Positions 8,079 to 16,294 of a DNA stretch of 44,859 bases are shown here, one piece after another. A program made the translations under genes and the position numbers. Within the stretch, counting starts at the first letter, position 1, and every line of letters begins with the position of its first letter. The DNA lies in the NCBI RefSeq assembly GCF_003003775.1, contig NZ_PVWJ01000031.1, positions 1 through 44,859 of the forward strand, written 5' to 3'. The notes beneath the pieces were generated by a model. The model worked only from the letters and a program-made list of their open reading frames with translations. It had not been told where the DNA came from and made no database searches. The DNA is from Merismopedia glauca CCAP 1448/3. GTDB taxonomy: Bacteria > Cyanobacteriota > Cyanobacteriia > Cyanobacteriales > CCAP-1448.

Positions 8079-8927
8079 ATGGAGTTTTTCTCCCTCACAT
8101 TATATCGAAAGAAATCTTGCTGCAAAATCGGACTATATATATTGCTATTAGGATATGCGATCGCGACTCTATTTCCTTTTTTGTGGGCGATGTCATCTTC
8201 TTTTAAAACCCTATCCGAAATAGTTAGTGGTAATTCTGGTTTAATCCCCCAACATTTTACTTGGGATAACTATAAAAAAATTATTTGGGAAGAACCTTTG
8301 TTTTTACGCTGGTTATTTAATAGTATTTTTGTGGCTAGTTGGGTAACTGGATTAAATTTGATCTGTAATTCTTTGGCTGGTTATGCTTTGGCAAGAGTTT
8401 CTTTTGTGGGCAATAAATTCTTGTTTTGGATAGTTTTGGCAATCTTAATGATTCCAGGGCAAATTACTTTAATTCCTAGTTATTTAATCTTAAAAAACTT
8501 GGGTTGGCTGAATACTTATCAAGGATTAATCATTCCTAATGGAGTCAATGCTACTTTTATTTTTATGATGCGTCAGTTTTTTATTAATTTTCCTACGGAA
8601 TTAGAAGAAGCAGCTTCTTTAGATGGTTTGGGTGTTTGGGAAACATTTTGGAAAATTGTTTTACCTCTCGCTAAACCCGCTTTAGCAGCACAAACTATCT
8701 TTATCTTTATGGGTTCTTGGAACAACTTTTTGATGCCTCTAGTCGTGGTTTCACAACCAGATTTATTTACCTTACCATTAGGATTAAATACTTTTAGAGG
8801 AGAATATATTAGCTACTGGAATTATATTATGGCAGCCTCTATAGTCTTTACTTTGCCAGTATTAAGTATTTATGCAGTGTTTAACCGTTACTTTATTGAA
8901 GGAGTCAAGTTTACAGGTAGTAAATAA
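8079..8927 (+). CDS. ABC sugar-type transporter permease (MalG/UgpE-like)
   Basis: A 282-residue inner-membrane permease, the partner of the preceding gene. The EAA loop EEAASLDGLGVWETFWKIVLPLAKPAL and the C-terminal FNRYFIEGVKFTGSK are characteristic of MalG/UgpE-type subunits. The N-terminal FPFLWAMSSSFK and the extracytoplasmic HFTWDNYKKI also match that class. Permeases of this type form a heterodimer with the MalF-like subunit and need a separate ATPase and binding protein, which must be encoded elsewhere. A hairpin at 8957-8982 follows the stop. Confidence 0.9.
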   Translation: MEFFSLTLYRKKSCCKIGLYILLLGYAIATLFPFLWAMSSSFKTLSEIVSGNSGLIPQHFTWDNYKKIIWEEPLFLRWLFNSIFVASWVTGLNLICNSLAGYALARVSFVGNKFLFWIVLAILMIPGQITLIPSYLILKNLGWLNTYQGLIIPNGVNATFIFMMRQFFINFPTELEEAASLDGLGVWETFWKIVLPLAKPALAAQTIFIFMGSWNNFLMPLVVVSQPDLFTLPLGLNTFRGEYISYWNYIMAASIVFTLPVLSIYAVFNRYFIEGVKFTGSK

Positions 8928-8956
8928 AGGAAGAAGTAAATGGTAGTAAATGGTAG

Positions 8957-8982
8957 GTTGGGTTGACGATAGGAAACCCAAC
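8957..8982. terminator. Hairpin after the permease pair
   Basis: GTTGGGTT (8957-8964) pairs with AACCCAAC (8975-8982) around a 10-base loop, about 30 bases after the stop of the second permease. There is no T run. The surrounding words (GTAGGTTGGGTTGACG) resemble a dispersed cyanobacterial repeat, and a similar hairpin follows the 26203 gene. A role as terminator or RNA 3'-end stabiliser is inferred. Confidence 0.45.
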
Positions 8983-9078
8983 ATTAAATCTATAGTTATG
9001 TTTGTCTTTTCAGGTGGGTATAATCAGTATTATTCGGGTAGTTAACCGGGAATAATTTTTATCAATTAAACTGTACAA

Positions 9079-10797
9079 ATGCCAAAGATTTTAATCATCG
9101 ATCGTGACAGAGAAAACCAAGATAAAATCTTGCTGCTGCTAGCATCTGAAAATCATGAGGTTCTCATAGCAGAAAATGCTTGGTTGGGATTGCAAATAGC
9201 AGCACAAAAACTCCCAGATTTAATTATTTGTAGGGTCAATTTACCAGAGACAGATGGTTATTCTATTTTAACAGCCCTACAAGCAGAGGAAACTACTGCC
9301 CAAATCAGCTTTATTTTAATAGGAGAAATAGATAATCGACAAGCAATACGTCAAGGAATGGACTTGGGTGCGGATGATTTTTTGGTTACACCTATTTCTG
9401 AGGCAGAGATCTTAGCTTCAGTAACTACTAGACTCAGGAAAAAACAAGCTATTCAAGATTATTATAGTACGGCTATTAGTCAAGCTCAAATTACTCTCAA
9501 TACTTTACTTAATTATGATTGTATTACTGAGTTACCCAATCAAAAGTTATTGAGCGATCGCTTATATAAAATTTTAAATTCGACTACTCAAACTTATACT
9601 TTTATCTCACTGATCTGTATTGGTTTAGATCGGTTTAGTCGCATCAATAGCAACATGGGATATAACTTTGGGGATGTTCTTCTCAAAAAAGTTGCAGAAC
9701 GTCTGCAAACCTGTCTAGGTTCTGGAGACTTAATTAGTAGATTAAGTATGGATCGGTTTGCTTTAGGGATAGTGAGTTTAACCGAAAAAAACGATCTAGC
9801 CAACCTAGCTAAACTAGTTTTAGGAATTATTTCCCAACCCTTTTTAATAGAAGGATATGAAATATTTATTACAGCTAGTATCGGGATGGCTATGTACCCT
9901 GATGATGCCAATAGCATTAATCAATTAATTCAGCAAGCAGATACAGCTTTATACCATGCCAAACTATTTGGAGGTAATAATTACCAGTTTTATCATCCAG
10001 ATATGAAGATAATTTCTTGTAATCCTTCAGCGTTGGAAGCCGATTTAAAACAAGCTTTAGAAAGACAAGAATTGGAAGTTTACTACCATCCTCAAATAGA
10101 GTTATCTACCGGAAAAATCATTGGTTCAGAAGCTTTGGTTCGTTGGCATCACCCTCAAGAAGGTTCAATTTCTCCAGCCACTTTTGTACCCATTGCTGAA
10201 GCTAATGGTTCTATTGTACAAATTGGTGAATGGGTTCTCCGTAAAGCTTGCCTTGAAACTAAAGCCTTGCAAGAAAGAGGCTTTGCAGATTTACAAGTGT
10301 CTGTGAATATCTCTGGCTATCAATTTAATCAACCAGATTTAGCTCAAAATATCCAAAACATTTTAATAGAAACTGGTTTTAATCCTCAAAGTTTAGAACT
10401 AGAGTTGACTGAAAGTATTGTAATTCATAATCTGAAAACAGCTACAGTAATATTTCAAGACTTAAAAGCTTTAGGAATTCAAGTTGCGATCGATGATTTT
10501 GGCACTGGTTATTCATCATTAGGATATTTGCAACAACTACCATTTGACAAACTCAAGATAGATAGAAGTTTCGTCCAAAATATTCATCAACATGAAAAAA
10601 CAGCCACCATTGCTAAATCAATTATTCAAATGGCTCATAATTTGAATTTAAAAGTTGTGTGTGAAGGTATCGAAACTTTAGAACAAGAAAAATTTATTCT
10701 AGAAAATAAATGTGATTTTATGCAAGGCTATATCTTGAGTGGTCCTTTAGCTATTCAAGATTGGGAAAACTTTTTGCTGGAAAGACGTGACAAATAA
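9079..10797 (+). CDS. Pseudo-receiver, degenerate GGDEF, intact EAL protein (likely c-di-GMP phosphodiesterase)
   Basis: A 572-residue three-domain signalling protein. The receiver domain (1-125) has Arg52 where the phosphorylated Asp belongs (LIICRVNLPETDG), and Thr replaces the conserved Lys (DDFLVTPIS), so it cannot be phosphorylated normally. The GGDEF domain (about 150-310) has SMDRF at 223-227 instead of GGDEF and lacks the upstream RxxD inhibitory site, so cyclase activity is unlikely. The EAL domain (about 320-565) is complete: EAL at 351-353, ELTES, IDDFGTGYSSL, KIDRSF and CEGIET. I infer an active c-di-GMP phosphodiesterase whose front domains act as binding or dimerisation modules. 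It is a single-gene unit. Confidence 0.92.
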   Translation: MPKILIIDRDRENQDKILLLLASENHEVLIAENAWLGLQIAAQKLPDLIICRVNLPETDGYSILTALQAEETTAQISFILIGEIDNRQAIRQGMDLGADDFLVTPISEAEILASVTTRLRKKQAIQDYYSTAISQAQITLNTLLNYDCITELPNQKLLSDRLYKILNSTTQTYTFISLICIGLDRFSRINSNMGYNFGDVLLKKVAERLQTCLGSGDLISRLSMDRFALGIVSLTEKNDLANLAKLVLGIISQPFLIEGYEIFITASIGMAMYPDDANSINQLIQQADTALYHAKLFGGNNYQFYHPDMKIISCNPSALEADLKQALERQELEVYYHPQIELSTGKIIGSEALVRWHHPQEGSISPATFVPIAEANGSIVQIGEWVLRKACLETKALQERGFADLQVSVNISGYQFNQPDLAQNIQNILIETGFNPQSLELELTESIVIHNLKTATVIFQDLKALGIQVAIDDFGTGYSSLGYLQQLPFDKLKIDRSFVQNIHQHEKTATIAKSIIQMAHNLNLKVVCEGIETLEQEKFILENKCDFMQGYILSGPLAIQDWENFLLERRDK

Positions 10798-10950
10798 CAA
10801 TTTTGGCGTTGCTGAATCAAGGTATGAAATAGGTTGACACCCCAAGTGAGAAGAGTGAGAGATAACGGTGGAAGAAAAGCCAATCAACAATCAACAATTC
10901 ATACTTCAAATCAGCAATGCCGCAATTTTCACATAAGCCTTAATTGCCCT

Positions 10951-11030
10951 CAGACTAAAGTCTGGGGCTATACAAACAAAGCCCGCCTGCGCGGGCTGTA
11001 ACGGTGAAATTTAACCCACGAAGGTGGGTT
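10951..11030. repeat. Triple-hairpin dispersed repeat block
   Basis: Three small perfect hairpins stand in a row: CAGACT/AGTCTG at 10951-10964, AGCCCGC/GCGGGCT at 10980-10997 with loop CTGC, and AACCCAC/GTGGGTT at 11013-11030 with loop GAAG. The block continues into TGTAGCCGCGATTT. I recall this combination of hairpin words from interspersed repeats in many cyanobacterial genomes, but I cannot check copy number here. Confidence 0.65.
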
Positions 11031-11121
11031 TCGGTTGTGTAGCCGCGATTTCCAATCGCCAAGTCATACCAATTAATCTTGAAAACGCTACTCGCGCCAA
11101 AGCCCTACAGGTGTTATTCTG

Positions 11122-11160
11122 ATTAGATCTCTGACTTTTGAAAGAAATCAGGGATCTAAT
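11122..11160 (+). promoter_or_regulatory. Hairpin in the yebC leader
   Basis: ATTAGATCTCTGA (11122-11134) pairs with TCAGGGATCTAAT (11148-11160), a 13-bp stem with one G-T pair and a 13-base loop. It ends 20 bases before the chosen yebC ATG. It could be the terminator of an upstream transcript or a leader structure that affects yebC expression; no T run follows, so the function is open. Confidence 0.4.
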
Positions 11161-11180
11161 TGTCGTGTAAATTTTTAGTT

Positions 11181-11948
11181 ATGGCAGGACATAGTAAGTG
11201 GGCGAATATTAAACGCCAAAAAGCCAGAGTTGACGCGGTTAAAGGCAAAGCGTTTACTAAACTATCAAGAGCAATTATAGTCGCCGCGCGCAGTGGAATT
11301 CCAGATCCAGAGGGTAACTTTCAACTCCGAACCGCGATTGAGAAAGCCAAAATTGCAGGACTACCCAACGAAAATATTGAAAGAGCGATCGCCAAAGGTT
11401 CTGGTAAGCTAGGAAGTGATGGCAATGCCCTAGAAGCAATTCGGTATGAGGGTTATGGTTCTGGAGGCGTAGCGGTGTTAATAGAAGCCCTCACAGACAA
11501 TAGGAACCGTACTGCTGCTGATTTACGCAGTGCCTTTACTAAAAACAATGGAAACCTCGGAGAAACAGGTTGTGTAAGCTGGATGTTTGCTCAAAAAGGA
11601 GTTTGCATCCTGACAGGAGAAGTAGAGGAGGATAAGTTATTGGAAGCCTCAGTTGAAGGAGAAGCAGAATTTTACGAATCTGTTTCTCAAGCAGATATCC
11701 CCACAGTAGAAGTATTTACCGAAGTAGCGAACTTGGAAAAACTCAGCCAAACCCTTCAAGCCAAAGGTTTAACCGTCAGTGAGACGGAATTGCGGTGGCT
11801 ACCGAGTAATACAATGGAAATCCAAGATTCGGAACAAGCGCGTAGCGTATTGAAGCTAATGGATGCATTAGAAGACTTAGATGACGTGCAAAACGTGACA
11901 GCTAACTTTGAAATGACTGACGAGTTGATGTCAGCTATGATGGCTTAG
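11181..11948 (+). CDS. yebC: YebC/PmpR family protein
   Basis: A 255-residue YebC family protein, beginning MAGHSKWANIKRQKARVDAVKGKAF, the hallmark N-terminus. The frame opens seven codons earlier at a TTG, but the family start is clearly the ATG at 11181. Other family landmarks are NENIERAIAKGSG, EGYGSGGVAVLIEALTDNRNRTAADLRSAF and the C-terminal LMDALEDLDDVQNVTANF. YebC proteins act in the cytoplasm, as DNA-binding regulators or as ribosome-associated factors in translation of difficult sequences. It is a single-gene unit with a hairpin in its leader. Confidence 0.95.
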   Translation: MAGHSKWANIKRQKARVDAVKGKAFTKLSRAIIVAARSGIPDPEGNFQLRTAIEKAKIAGLPNENIERAIAKGSGKLGSDGNALEAIRYEGYGSGGVAVLIEALTDNRNRTAADLRSAFTKNNGNLGETGCVSWMFAQKGVCILTGEVEEDKLLEASVEGEAEFYESVSQADIPTVEVFTEVANLEKLSQTLQAKGLTVSETELRWLPSNTMEIQDSEQARSVLKLMDALEDLDDVQNVTANFEMTDELMSAMMA

Positions 11949-12216
11949 ATTAGACCTCTTGCATAAATACTAGAATTGGTAGTTGAGTCAAGGAAGAGGG
12001 AAGAGGGAAGAAGTAGGAAGGGGAGGTCGCCTCTCGGCAAGGCTCGATCGCACTCGATACGTGTTAAGATAAATATTCGCCACTCTATTCCGGTCAGTTG
12101 CTGGCGCATTGGAGCTTGTTAGTTCGAGCCATCCAACTGAAACACAAACTTACTGCTCTTAGATCGGTCCCCGCAATTTATTCAGGGTAGGGGCACTACT
12201 AGGAACAATCGCATTC

Positions 12217-13506
12217 ATGACATTTCATACCCTCGGTCTTTCGACCGACCTGCTTCGTGCTGTAGCCGATGAGGGCTACACCGTACCCACTCCGATTCAG
12301 CAGCAGGCAATTCCCGCCATTTTGCAGGGGCAAGATATCTTCGCCAGCGCCCAAACTGGAACGGGTAAAACGGCTGGTTTTACACTACCTCTACTGCAAC
12401 GCCTCAGCATTGCTCACCCCAGCAAGGGACCTCGCACCCCCCGCGCCTTGATCCTCACCCCCACCCGCGAACTGGCAGCCCAGGTCAGCGATAGCGTCAA
12501 GACCTACGGCAAATACCTGTCTCTCAAGTCAGCAGCAGTCTATGGCGGTGTTGGCATCCTGCCGCAAATTCAAGCCCTGCGGCGAGGAGTTGATATTCTA
12601 GTGGCTACTCCAGGTCGGTTGCTCGACCACCTGGGGCAAAAGACCCTGAATCTCTCCCAAATCGAGATCCTGGTGCTGGATGAATGCGATCGCATGTTAG
12701 ATATGGGCTTCATCGGCGACATCCGCAAAATACTGGCGTATTTGCCCGTATCTCGACAAACACTGATGTTTTCCGCCACATTCTCCAAATCTATCCAGCA
12801 GCTTGCCAAAACCCTACTCAAATCTCCGACTCTGATTGAAGTAGCACCGCGCAACACCACTGCTGAGCAAGTAGAACAGGTCGTTCATCTCGTCGATAGC
12901 GATCGCAAGCGAGAACTACTCTCTTACATTATCAGCTTCCACAATTGGCAACAGGTGCTGGTCTTCACCCGCACCAAACATGGTGCCAACCGTCTAGCCG
13001 AGCAACTCAATCAAGATGGTTTGAAAACTAGCGCCATTCACGGCAACAAAAGTCAGGCAGCCCGCACGCGCGCGCTGAGCGACTTTAAGCAAGGAAAAGT
13101 TCAAGTCCTGGTTGCCACCGATGTCGCCTCTAGAGGTCTAGATATCGACCAGCTTCCCCATGTGGTAAATTTTGAACTGCCTAATGTCCCTGAAGACTAT
13201 GTACATCGCATTGGTCGCACTGGAAGAGCCGGTAACGAAGGATCTGCCATCTCCCTTGTCTCCAAAGATGAATACCCATTTCTGAAAAGTATCGAACAGT
13301 TGTTGCATCGAACCCTGACCAAACAGGTGATTCCAGGATACGAACCGACTTCCTCATCCCAGTCTGGAACCGATAGATCTCACCATCAGCGCTCCCAGAA
13401 AAGCCGTAGTCACCAGGGACAGCCCCATTCTCAAGCTACCCCCTCCCGCAGTAAAAAGCCGACTTTATCGGGTAATCGGCATCCTCAACGGCTCCGCACT
13501 GCTTAA
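12217..13506 (+). CDS. DEAD-box RNA helicase (RhlE-like)
   Basis: A 429-residue ATP-dependent RNA helicase. In order: Q motif ([10 protein letters not shown]), Walker [29 protein letters not shown], a DECD box ([13 protein letters not shown]) in place of DEAD, SAT (FSATFSK), then the second RecA domain with [22 protein letters not shown] and [10 protein letters not shown]. The C-terminus is a basic Ser/Arg/His/Gln-rich tail (about 375-429), typical of RhlE-like helicases and useful for RNA contact. Codons are visibly richer in C and G at third positions than in neighbouring genes, which suggests transfer or a different expression class. A leader of about 150 bases precedes it, but I cannot identify a regulatory structure there. 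Confidence 0.93.
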   Translation: MTFHTLGLSTDLLRAVADEGYTVPTPIQQQAIPAILQGQDIFASAQTGTGKTAGFTLPLLQRLSIAHPSKGPRTPRALILTPTRELAAQVSDSVKTYGKYLSLKSAAVYGGVGILPQIQALRRGVDILVATPGRLLDHLGQKTLNLSQIEILVLDECDRMLDMGFIGDIRKILAYLPVSRQTLMFSATFSKSIQQLAKTLLKSPTLIEVAPRNTTAEQVEQVVHLVDSDRKRELLSYIISFHNWQQVLVFTRTKHGANRLAEQLNQDGLKTSAIHGNKSQAARTRALSDFKQGKVQVLVATDVASRGLDIDQLPHVVNFELPNVPEDYVHRIGRTGRAGNEGSAISLVSKDEYPFLKSIEQLLHRTLTKQVIPGYEPTSSSQSGTDRSHHQRSQKSRSHQGQPHSQATPSRSKKPTLSGNRHPQRLRTA

Positions 13507-13619
13507 TACTGTTGTGCTGACTCTCTTTGCTAGATTTGAGGAGATCTAAGCCTATTTTAGCATATCTTTGACAATTTAAGGCGTGTATCTGGTACAGGAC
13601 TTACGCAGAGACACCATAG

Positions 13620-13644
13620 GTAGGGTAGGCATTGCCTACCCTAC
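13620..13644. terminator. Hairpin after the helicase gene
   Basis: GTAGGGTAGGC (13620-13630) pairs with GCCTACCCTAC (13634-13644) around a 3-base loop, about 115 bases after the helicase stop. No T run follows. It may be a terminator-like structure or a dispersed palindrome; a related GTAGGGT hairpin lies after psaD. Confidence 0.4.
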
Positions 13645-13779
13645 TCTATATTCGGAGCGATCGCTCAATTTCTTTGTACGCCCGATCTTCCTTTTGTCCC
13701 AAATCCAACACTGCAACAACTGCTATAGCAGTACGCATCAAGGTTAGGACAATCGAGAAGACTGGAACCATTGAAGCAA

Positions 13780-13807
13780 CTGACTTCTGACTTCTGACTT
13801 CTGACTT
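13780..13807. repeat. Heptamer tandem array CTGACTT x4
   Basis: Four perfect copies of CTGACTT. The reverse-complement unit family (GAAGTCA) recurs at 16412-16425 and 29471-29491, and related units occur at 6726-6746, so one repeat family is scattered across the window. Confidence 0.8.
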
Positions 13808-13862
13808 TTGCTATATATGTAGTAGATTGCAGGTTTGCTATATCAAAAGTTAGAAAAAGTCT

Positions 13863-13887
13863 GATGAGAGAGCAAATCTCATCTTTT
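13863..13887 (+). terminator. Stem-loop with short T run
   Basis: GATGAGA (13863-13869) pairs with TCTCATC (13877-13883) around GAGCAAA, followed by TTTTC. It has the form of a weak intrinsic terminator on the plus strand, but no plus-strand gene ends close by; the helicase stop is about 360 bases upstream. Confidence 0.35.
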
Positions 13888-14111
13888 CACAATCTTGACA
13901 TAGAATGCTGAAACTCAATCTTCATCAAAGTTTCAGCCAAATTTATGGTTAATTTCACCTAGTGAGAGTCAAACAACTGACTATTTCCTACCTTTTCAGG
14001 CTGTGTATTTTCGAGAAAATCTATATCTTAAATACATCAAACGAATGAACTTCAAGGGCTTCACCAGTAAGGCAAAAGGCTCATTCAATTAGACGGTAGG
14101 GAAACGGGATC

Positions 14112-14294
14112 ATGTTGAGACATCACCAAAAATCAATTAACAAAATGCTCAAAACGATCCCTATGCGGGGAATGCTAGCTTTGTTAGTCAGTTCAACCCC
14201 CGTCAATCTATCAAATGTAGATCGACAAGCTACTCAAGATAGTTTTGATATTCCAACCGTTTCCCTCTATCAAACTTTGGAAGCCAGAATCTGA
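14112..14294 (+). CDS. Doubtful 60-residue small ORF
   Basis: A 60-residue frame, beginning MLRHHQKSINKMLKTIP. It has a basic N-terminus, a moderately hydrophobic stretch (MLALLVSSTPVNL) and a GGGA upstream of the ATG. This could be an exported micro-protein, but the hydrophobic part is short, there is no family resemblance I know, and the region is otherwise non-coding. It is listed only so that it can be checked. Confidence 0.2.
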   Translation: MLRHHQKSINKMLKTIPMRGMLALLVSSTPVNLSNVDRQATQDSFDIPTVSLYQTLEARI

Positions 14295-14366
14295 AAATTG
14301 CTAACTAACTTTGTTTTCCGTGAGCTTGACTCTTACAAAATTAACCTTACATCATCTCAGGAGTTA

Positions 14367-14881
14367 ATGAATATGAAAACCACACTACGATTAAGCTAGC
14401 GATCGCTAGCTTAATCGTAACTGGAGGAATCATTGCTTTAGCCAGTTCTGCTGATGCTAGACCAACGTCTCCTTTGCCTCAGATAACTCGACCCGATCCC
14501 AATTTACCTGATATCGTACCAGTCTTTAAAAGGTTCAAAGGTTCATCTTCAGGCGCTGGTTTTGGTTCTAATCCAGACGATCGCGGTGTTTCTCTACAAA
14601 TATCATTTAAAAATTGTCAGGCTACTACTAGTAGTGTATTTGTCTCAGTTAATGATGGTCCAGAAACACAGGTCGTCAATAATCTGCTTGGTCTGTGTGA
14701 TGTTGCAGATGGTAGTGGATTTTTGTACGGATTCGGGATTCCCAAATCAGCAACTAAAGTCAAAATCCGAGTCATAGCTGACAGCAAAAAAGAGGTAGCA
14801 GAGCGTAACGAATTCAACAATCAACTGATTATTGAAAAGACTATTCCAGCTTTCCCTGGAGCATTTGACTTTACCAATTAA
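14367..14881 (+). pseudogene. Secreted CARDB-like protein with frame break in the signal peptide
   Basis: A good CAGGAG precedes ATG 14367, and the first codons read MNMKTTLRLS, then TAG at 14397-14399. Two bases out of frame the reading resumes as AIASLIVTGGIIALASSADA, a fine signal-peptide core and cleavage site, and continues to 14881. The mature part (about 140 residues) has two Cys and a C-terminal pattern VIADSKKEVAERNEFNN that resembles CARDB domains of secreted adhesion-like proteins. The downstream frame has no convincing start of its own; its first usable codon, TTG at 14474, removes the signal. A single missing base (or two extra) at the palindrome 14386-14419 would explain this. 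It is either a recent pseudogene, a sequencing or assembly error, or translated by slippage. Confidence 0.6.
14386..14419. repeat. 34-bp perfect palindrome centred on a HIP1 site
   Basis: Every base from 14386 to 14402 is mirrored by complement in 14403-14419, with GCGATCGC (14399-14406) at the centre. It sits exactly where the signal-peptide reading frame of the CARDB-like gene breaks. A perfect 17-bp hairpin or cruciform of this type favours replication slippage or assembly error. Confidence 0.9.
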
Positions 14882-14890
14882 AGTTAGGTA

Positions 14891-14923
14891 ATAAGTAGGA
14901 AATATTCAGGACTTCTTACTTAT
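14891..14923. terminator. Convergent terminator-like hairpin
   Basis: ATAAGTAGGAA (14891-14901) pairs with TTCTTACTTAT (14913-14923), an 11-bp stem with one G-T pair. It lies between the plus-strand CARDB-like gene and the minus-strand eda gene and overlaps the eda stop. It could end transcripts from both sides. Confidence 0.45.
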
Positions 14924-15566
14924 GAATTAGGAGTTTTTCGCGGATTAATTGGGCTTTGTGTGTAATTAGTTGCCAATTACCTTTATCTACCAGTTCTAAG
15001 GGAAACAAATCTCCGGCTAGTCCGACAGCGATCGCTCCTGCTTCAATAAATTCAGCCGCATTATCTAATGTTACCCCGCCAGTGGGAATCAAAGGAATAT
15101 GACCCAAGGGACCTTGCAAACTTTTGATATATTTAGCACCACCGACAGCTTGGATGGGAAAAACCTTCACAGAACTGGCTCCAGCTTGCCAAGCAGCGAC
15201 GATTTCGGTGGGGGATAAGGCTCCTGGGATGATGGGAATTTGAGCCGCTACAGCCCTGGAAATTAGCTCTACGTTAACATGGGGAGTAAAGATAAATTGA
15301 GCGCCAGAGGCGATCGCCTCTTCTAGCTCTTTCAGTTCTAAAATTGTTCCCGTTCCAATTAGACAATCAGGCAACTCAGCCCGCAATTTAGCGATTAATT
15401 CGCCAGCTTGCTGAGTATTCCAAGTAATCTCTATTAAACCCATCCCCCCAGCCGCTACAGCTAGAGCCATTTGCTGAGTCATCGCTTGGGAATGGGAGGA
15501 ACGGATCACAGCGATCGCTCGTTGACTTTTCAGCAGAGACAGCCAGAGGGTATGGGAAACGGACAT
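14916..15566 (-). CDS. eda: KDPG/KHG aldolase (2-dehydro-3-deoxyphosphogluconate aldolase)
   Basis: A 216-residue class I aldolase that splits 2-keto-3-deoxy-6-phosphogluconate to pyruvate and glyceraldehyde 3-phosphate (Entner-Doudoroff pathway); many family members also act on 4-hydroxy-2-oxoglutarate. Landmarks: IEITWNTQQAGELI, LIGTGTILELKELEEAIASGAQFIFTP, the Schiff-base lysine in SVKVFPI, and the phosphate-binding LIPTGGVTLDNAAEFI. Length is normal. It lies downstream of psaD on the same strand with a 92-base gap holding a hairpin, so it is probably transcribed separately. Confidence 0.93.
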   Translation of the reverse strand: MSVSHTLWLSLLKSQRAIAVIRSSHSQAMTQQMALAVAAGGMGLIEITWNTQQAGELIAKLRAELPDCLIGTGTILELKELEEAIASGAQFIFTPHVNVELISRAVAAQIPIIPGALSPTEIVAAWQAGASSVKVFPIQAVGGAKYIKSLQGPLGHIPLIPTGGVTLDNAAEFIEAGAIAVGLAGDLFPLELVDKGNWQLITHKAQLIREKLLIHK

Positions 15567-15604
15567 AATTTGGCTTGAACCAACAAACTCAGGAGATCAA
15601 AGAA

Positions 15605-15630
15605 GTAGGGTGAAATATAATTTACCCTAC
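15605..15630 (-). terminator. Hairpin between psaD and eda
   Basis: GTAGGGT (15605-15611) pairs with ACCCTAC (15624-15630), extended by AAA/TTT with one bulged base. In the minus-strand direction it comes about 30 bases after the psaD stop and ends with TTCTTT. It is the likely psaD transcript end. Confidence 0.5.
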
Positions 15631-15658
15631 CCTAATTTTCTCTTTAATTTGAGCGATA

Positions 15659-16135
15659 CTAAGCTTCGTAGGTTTTCTTACTACTAAACTTTAGTTTCAC
15701 TGGATCTGGATTTTCCCCAATTCGGCGAGGTACTGAACCTACAGCTACGCGACCTGCATTCACTTTTTCTGGGAAAACGCCATCTTTAGGATGGAGATAT
15801 TCCACATCACCGTTGGGAAATACACGGTAGATTTTATAGTTGGTAATTTTGAATTTAGAACGCAGTTGCTGACCGCCTAAAGCAATGCAATATTCCTTGC
15901 GGGCTAGATATAAGAGGTTATCACCTTGGTGCATAGTAGCAGCACCGCCGGTAGGAATCTCAAATACCTGTTCTTTAGGGCTATTCCAAGTAATCGCGTA
16001 CTTTTCTTCTAAAAAGGCTTTCGATAATAAACCACCAGTTCCACCACCGAAATTGGGGGCTTTACCGCTAAGTTGAGACTCATTGGTAATGTTTGGAACA
16101 GTAGGTGTTGCTTTTGGAGCGCCTTCTTCTGACAT
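15659..16135 (-). CDS. psaD: Photosystem I subunit II PsaD
   Basis: A 158-residue PsaD, the stromal/cytoplasmic PSI subunit that forms the ferredoxin docking site with PsaC and PsaE. Recognisable stretches are [85 protein letters not shown] and the C-terminal [16 protein letters not shown]. The N-terminus carries about 15-20 residues before the conserved core ([18 protein letters not shown]), slightly longer than in many cyanobacteria. The gene diverges from a 37-residue membrane peptide gene across 159 bases. Confidence 0.97.
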   Translation of the reverse strand: MSEEGAPKATPTVPNITNESQLSGKAPNFGGGTGGLLSKAFLEEKYAITWNSPKEQVFEIPTGGAATMHQGDNLLYLARKEYCIALGGQQLRSKFKITNYKIYRVFPNGDVEYLHPKDGVFPEKVNAGRVAVGSVPRRIGENPDPVKLKFSSKKTYEA

Positions 16136-16294
16136 AAGTCTTCTCTCACAACGTTTGAGGGCATCCTATCATTGACGCGGCTCAGGTTCATCCAATTTGT
16201 CAAGAACTGTAACAGTTGGTTTTTGATTTAATGTGAGACGATCTTTGAGATGAGGATTTTTGGCACTAAATTCTAAGTTATCAGGAATTAAATT

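Larger units (their letters stand above)
10798..11180. other. Non-coding spacer upstream of yebC
   Basis: I find no credible gene in these 383 bases. The spacer holds a short CAATCAA array near 10880-10900, a block of three consecutive hairpins (10951-11030) and a larger hairpin at 11122-11160 just before yebC, each listed separately. Confidence 0.6.
13507..14366. other. 860-base spacer with repeats and a possible terminator
   Basis: No gene is clearly supported. The spacer holds a hairpin at 13620-13644, a heptamer array at 13780-13807, a stem-loop followed by a short T run at 13863-13887, and a weak small frame at 14112-14294. The last part (about 14300-14366) is the leader of the secreted CARDB-like gene and includes CAGGAG just before its ATG. 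Confidence 0.6.

Noticed and set aside
7132-8927. Glucosylglycerol transporter GgtCD
   Set aside because: Same general class, but no residue or neighbour supports this specific substrate.
14112-14294. Confident small secreted protein gene
   Set aside because: The hydrophobic part is too short, there is no family resemblance and the ribosome-binding site is weak; kept only as a doubtful feature.
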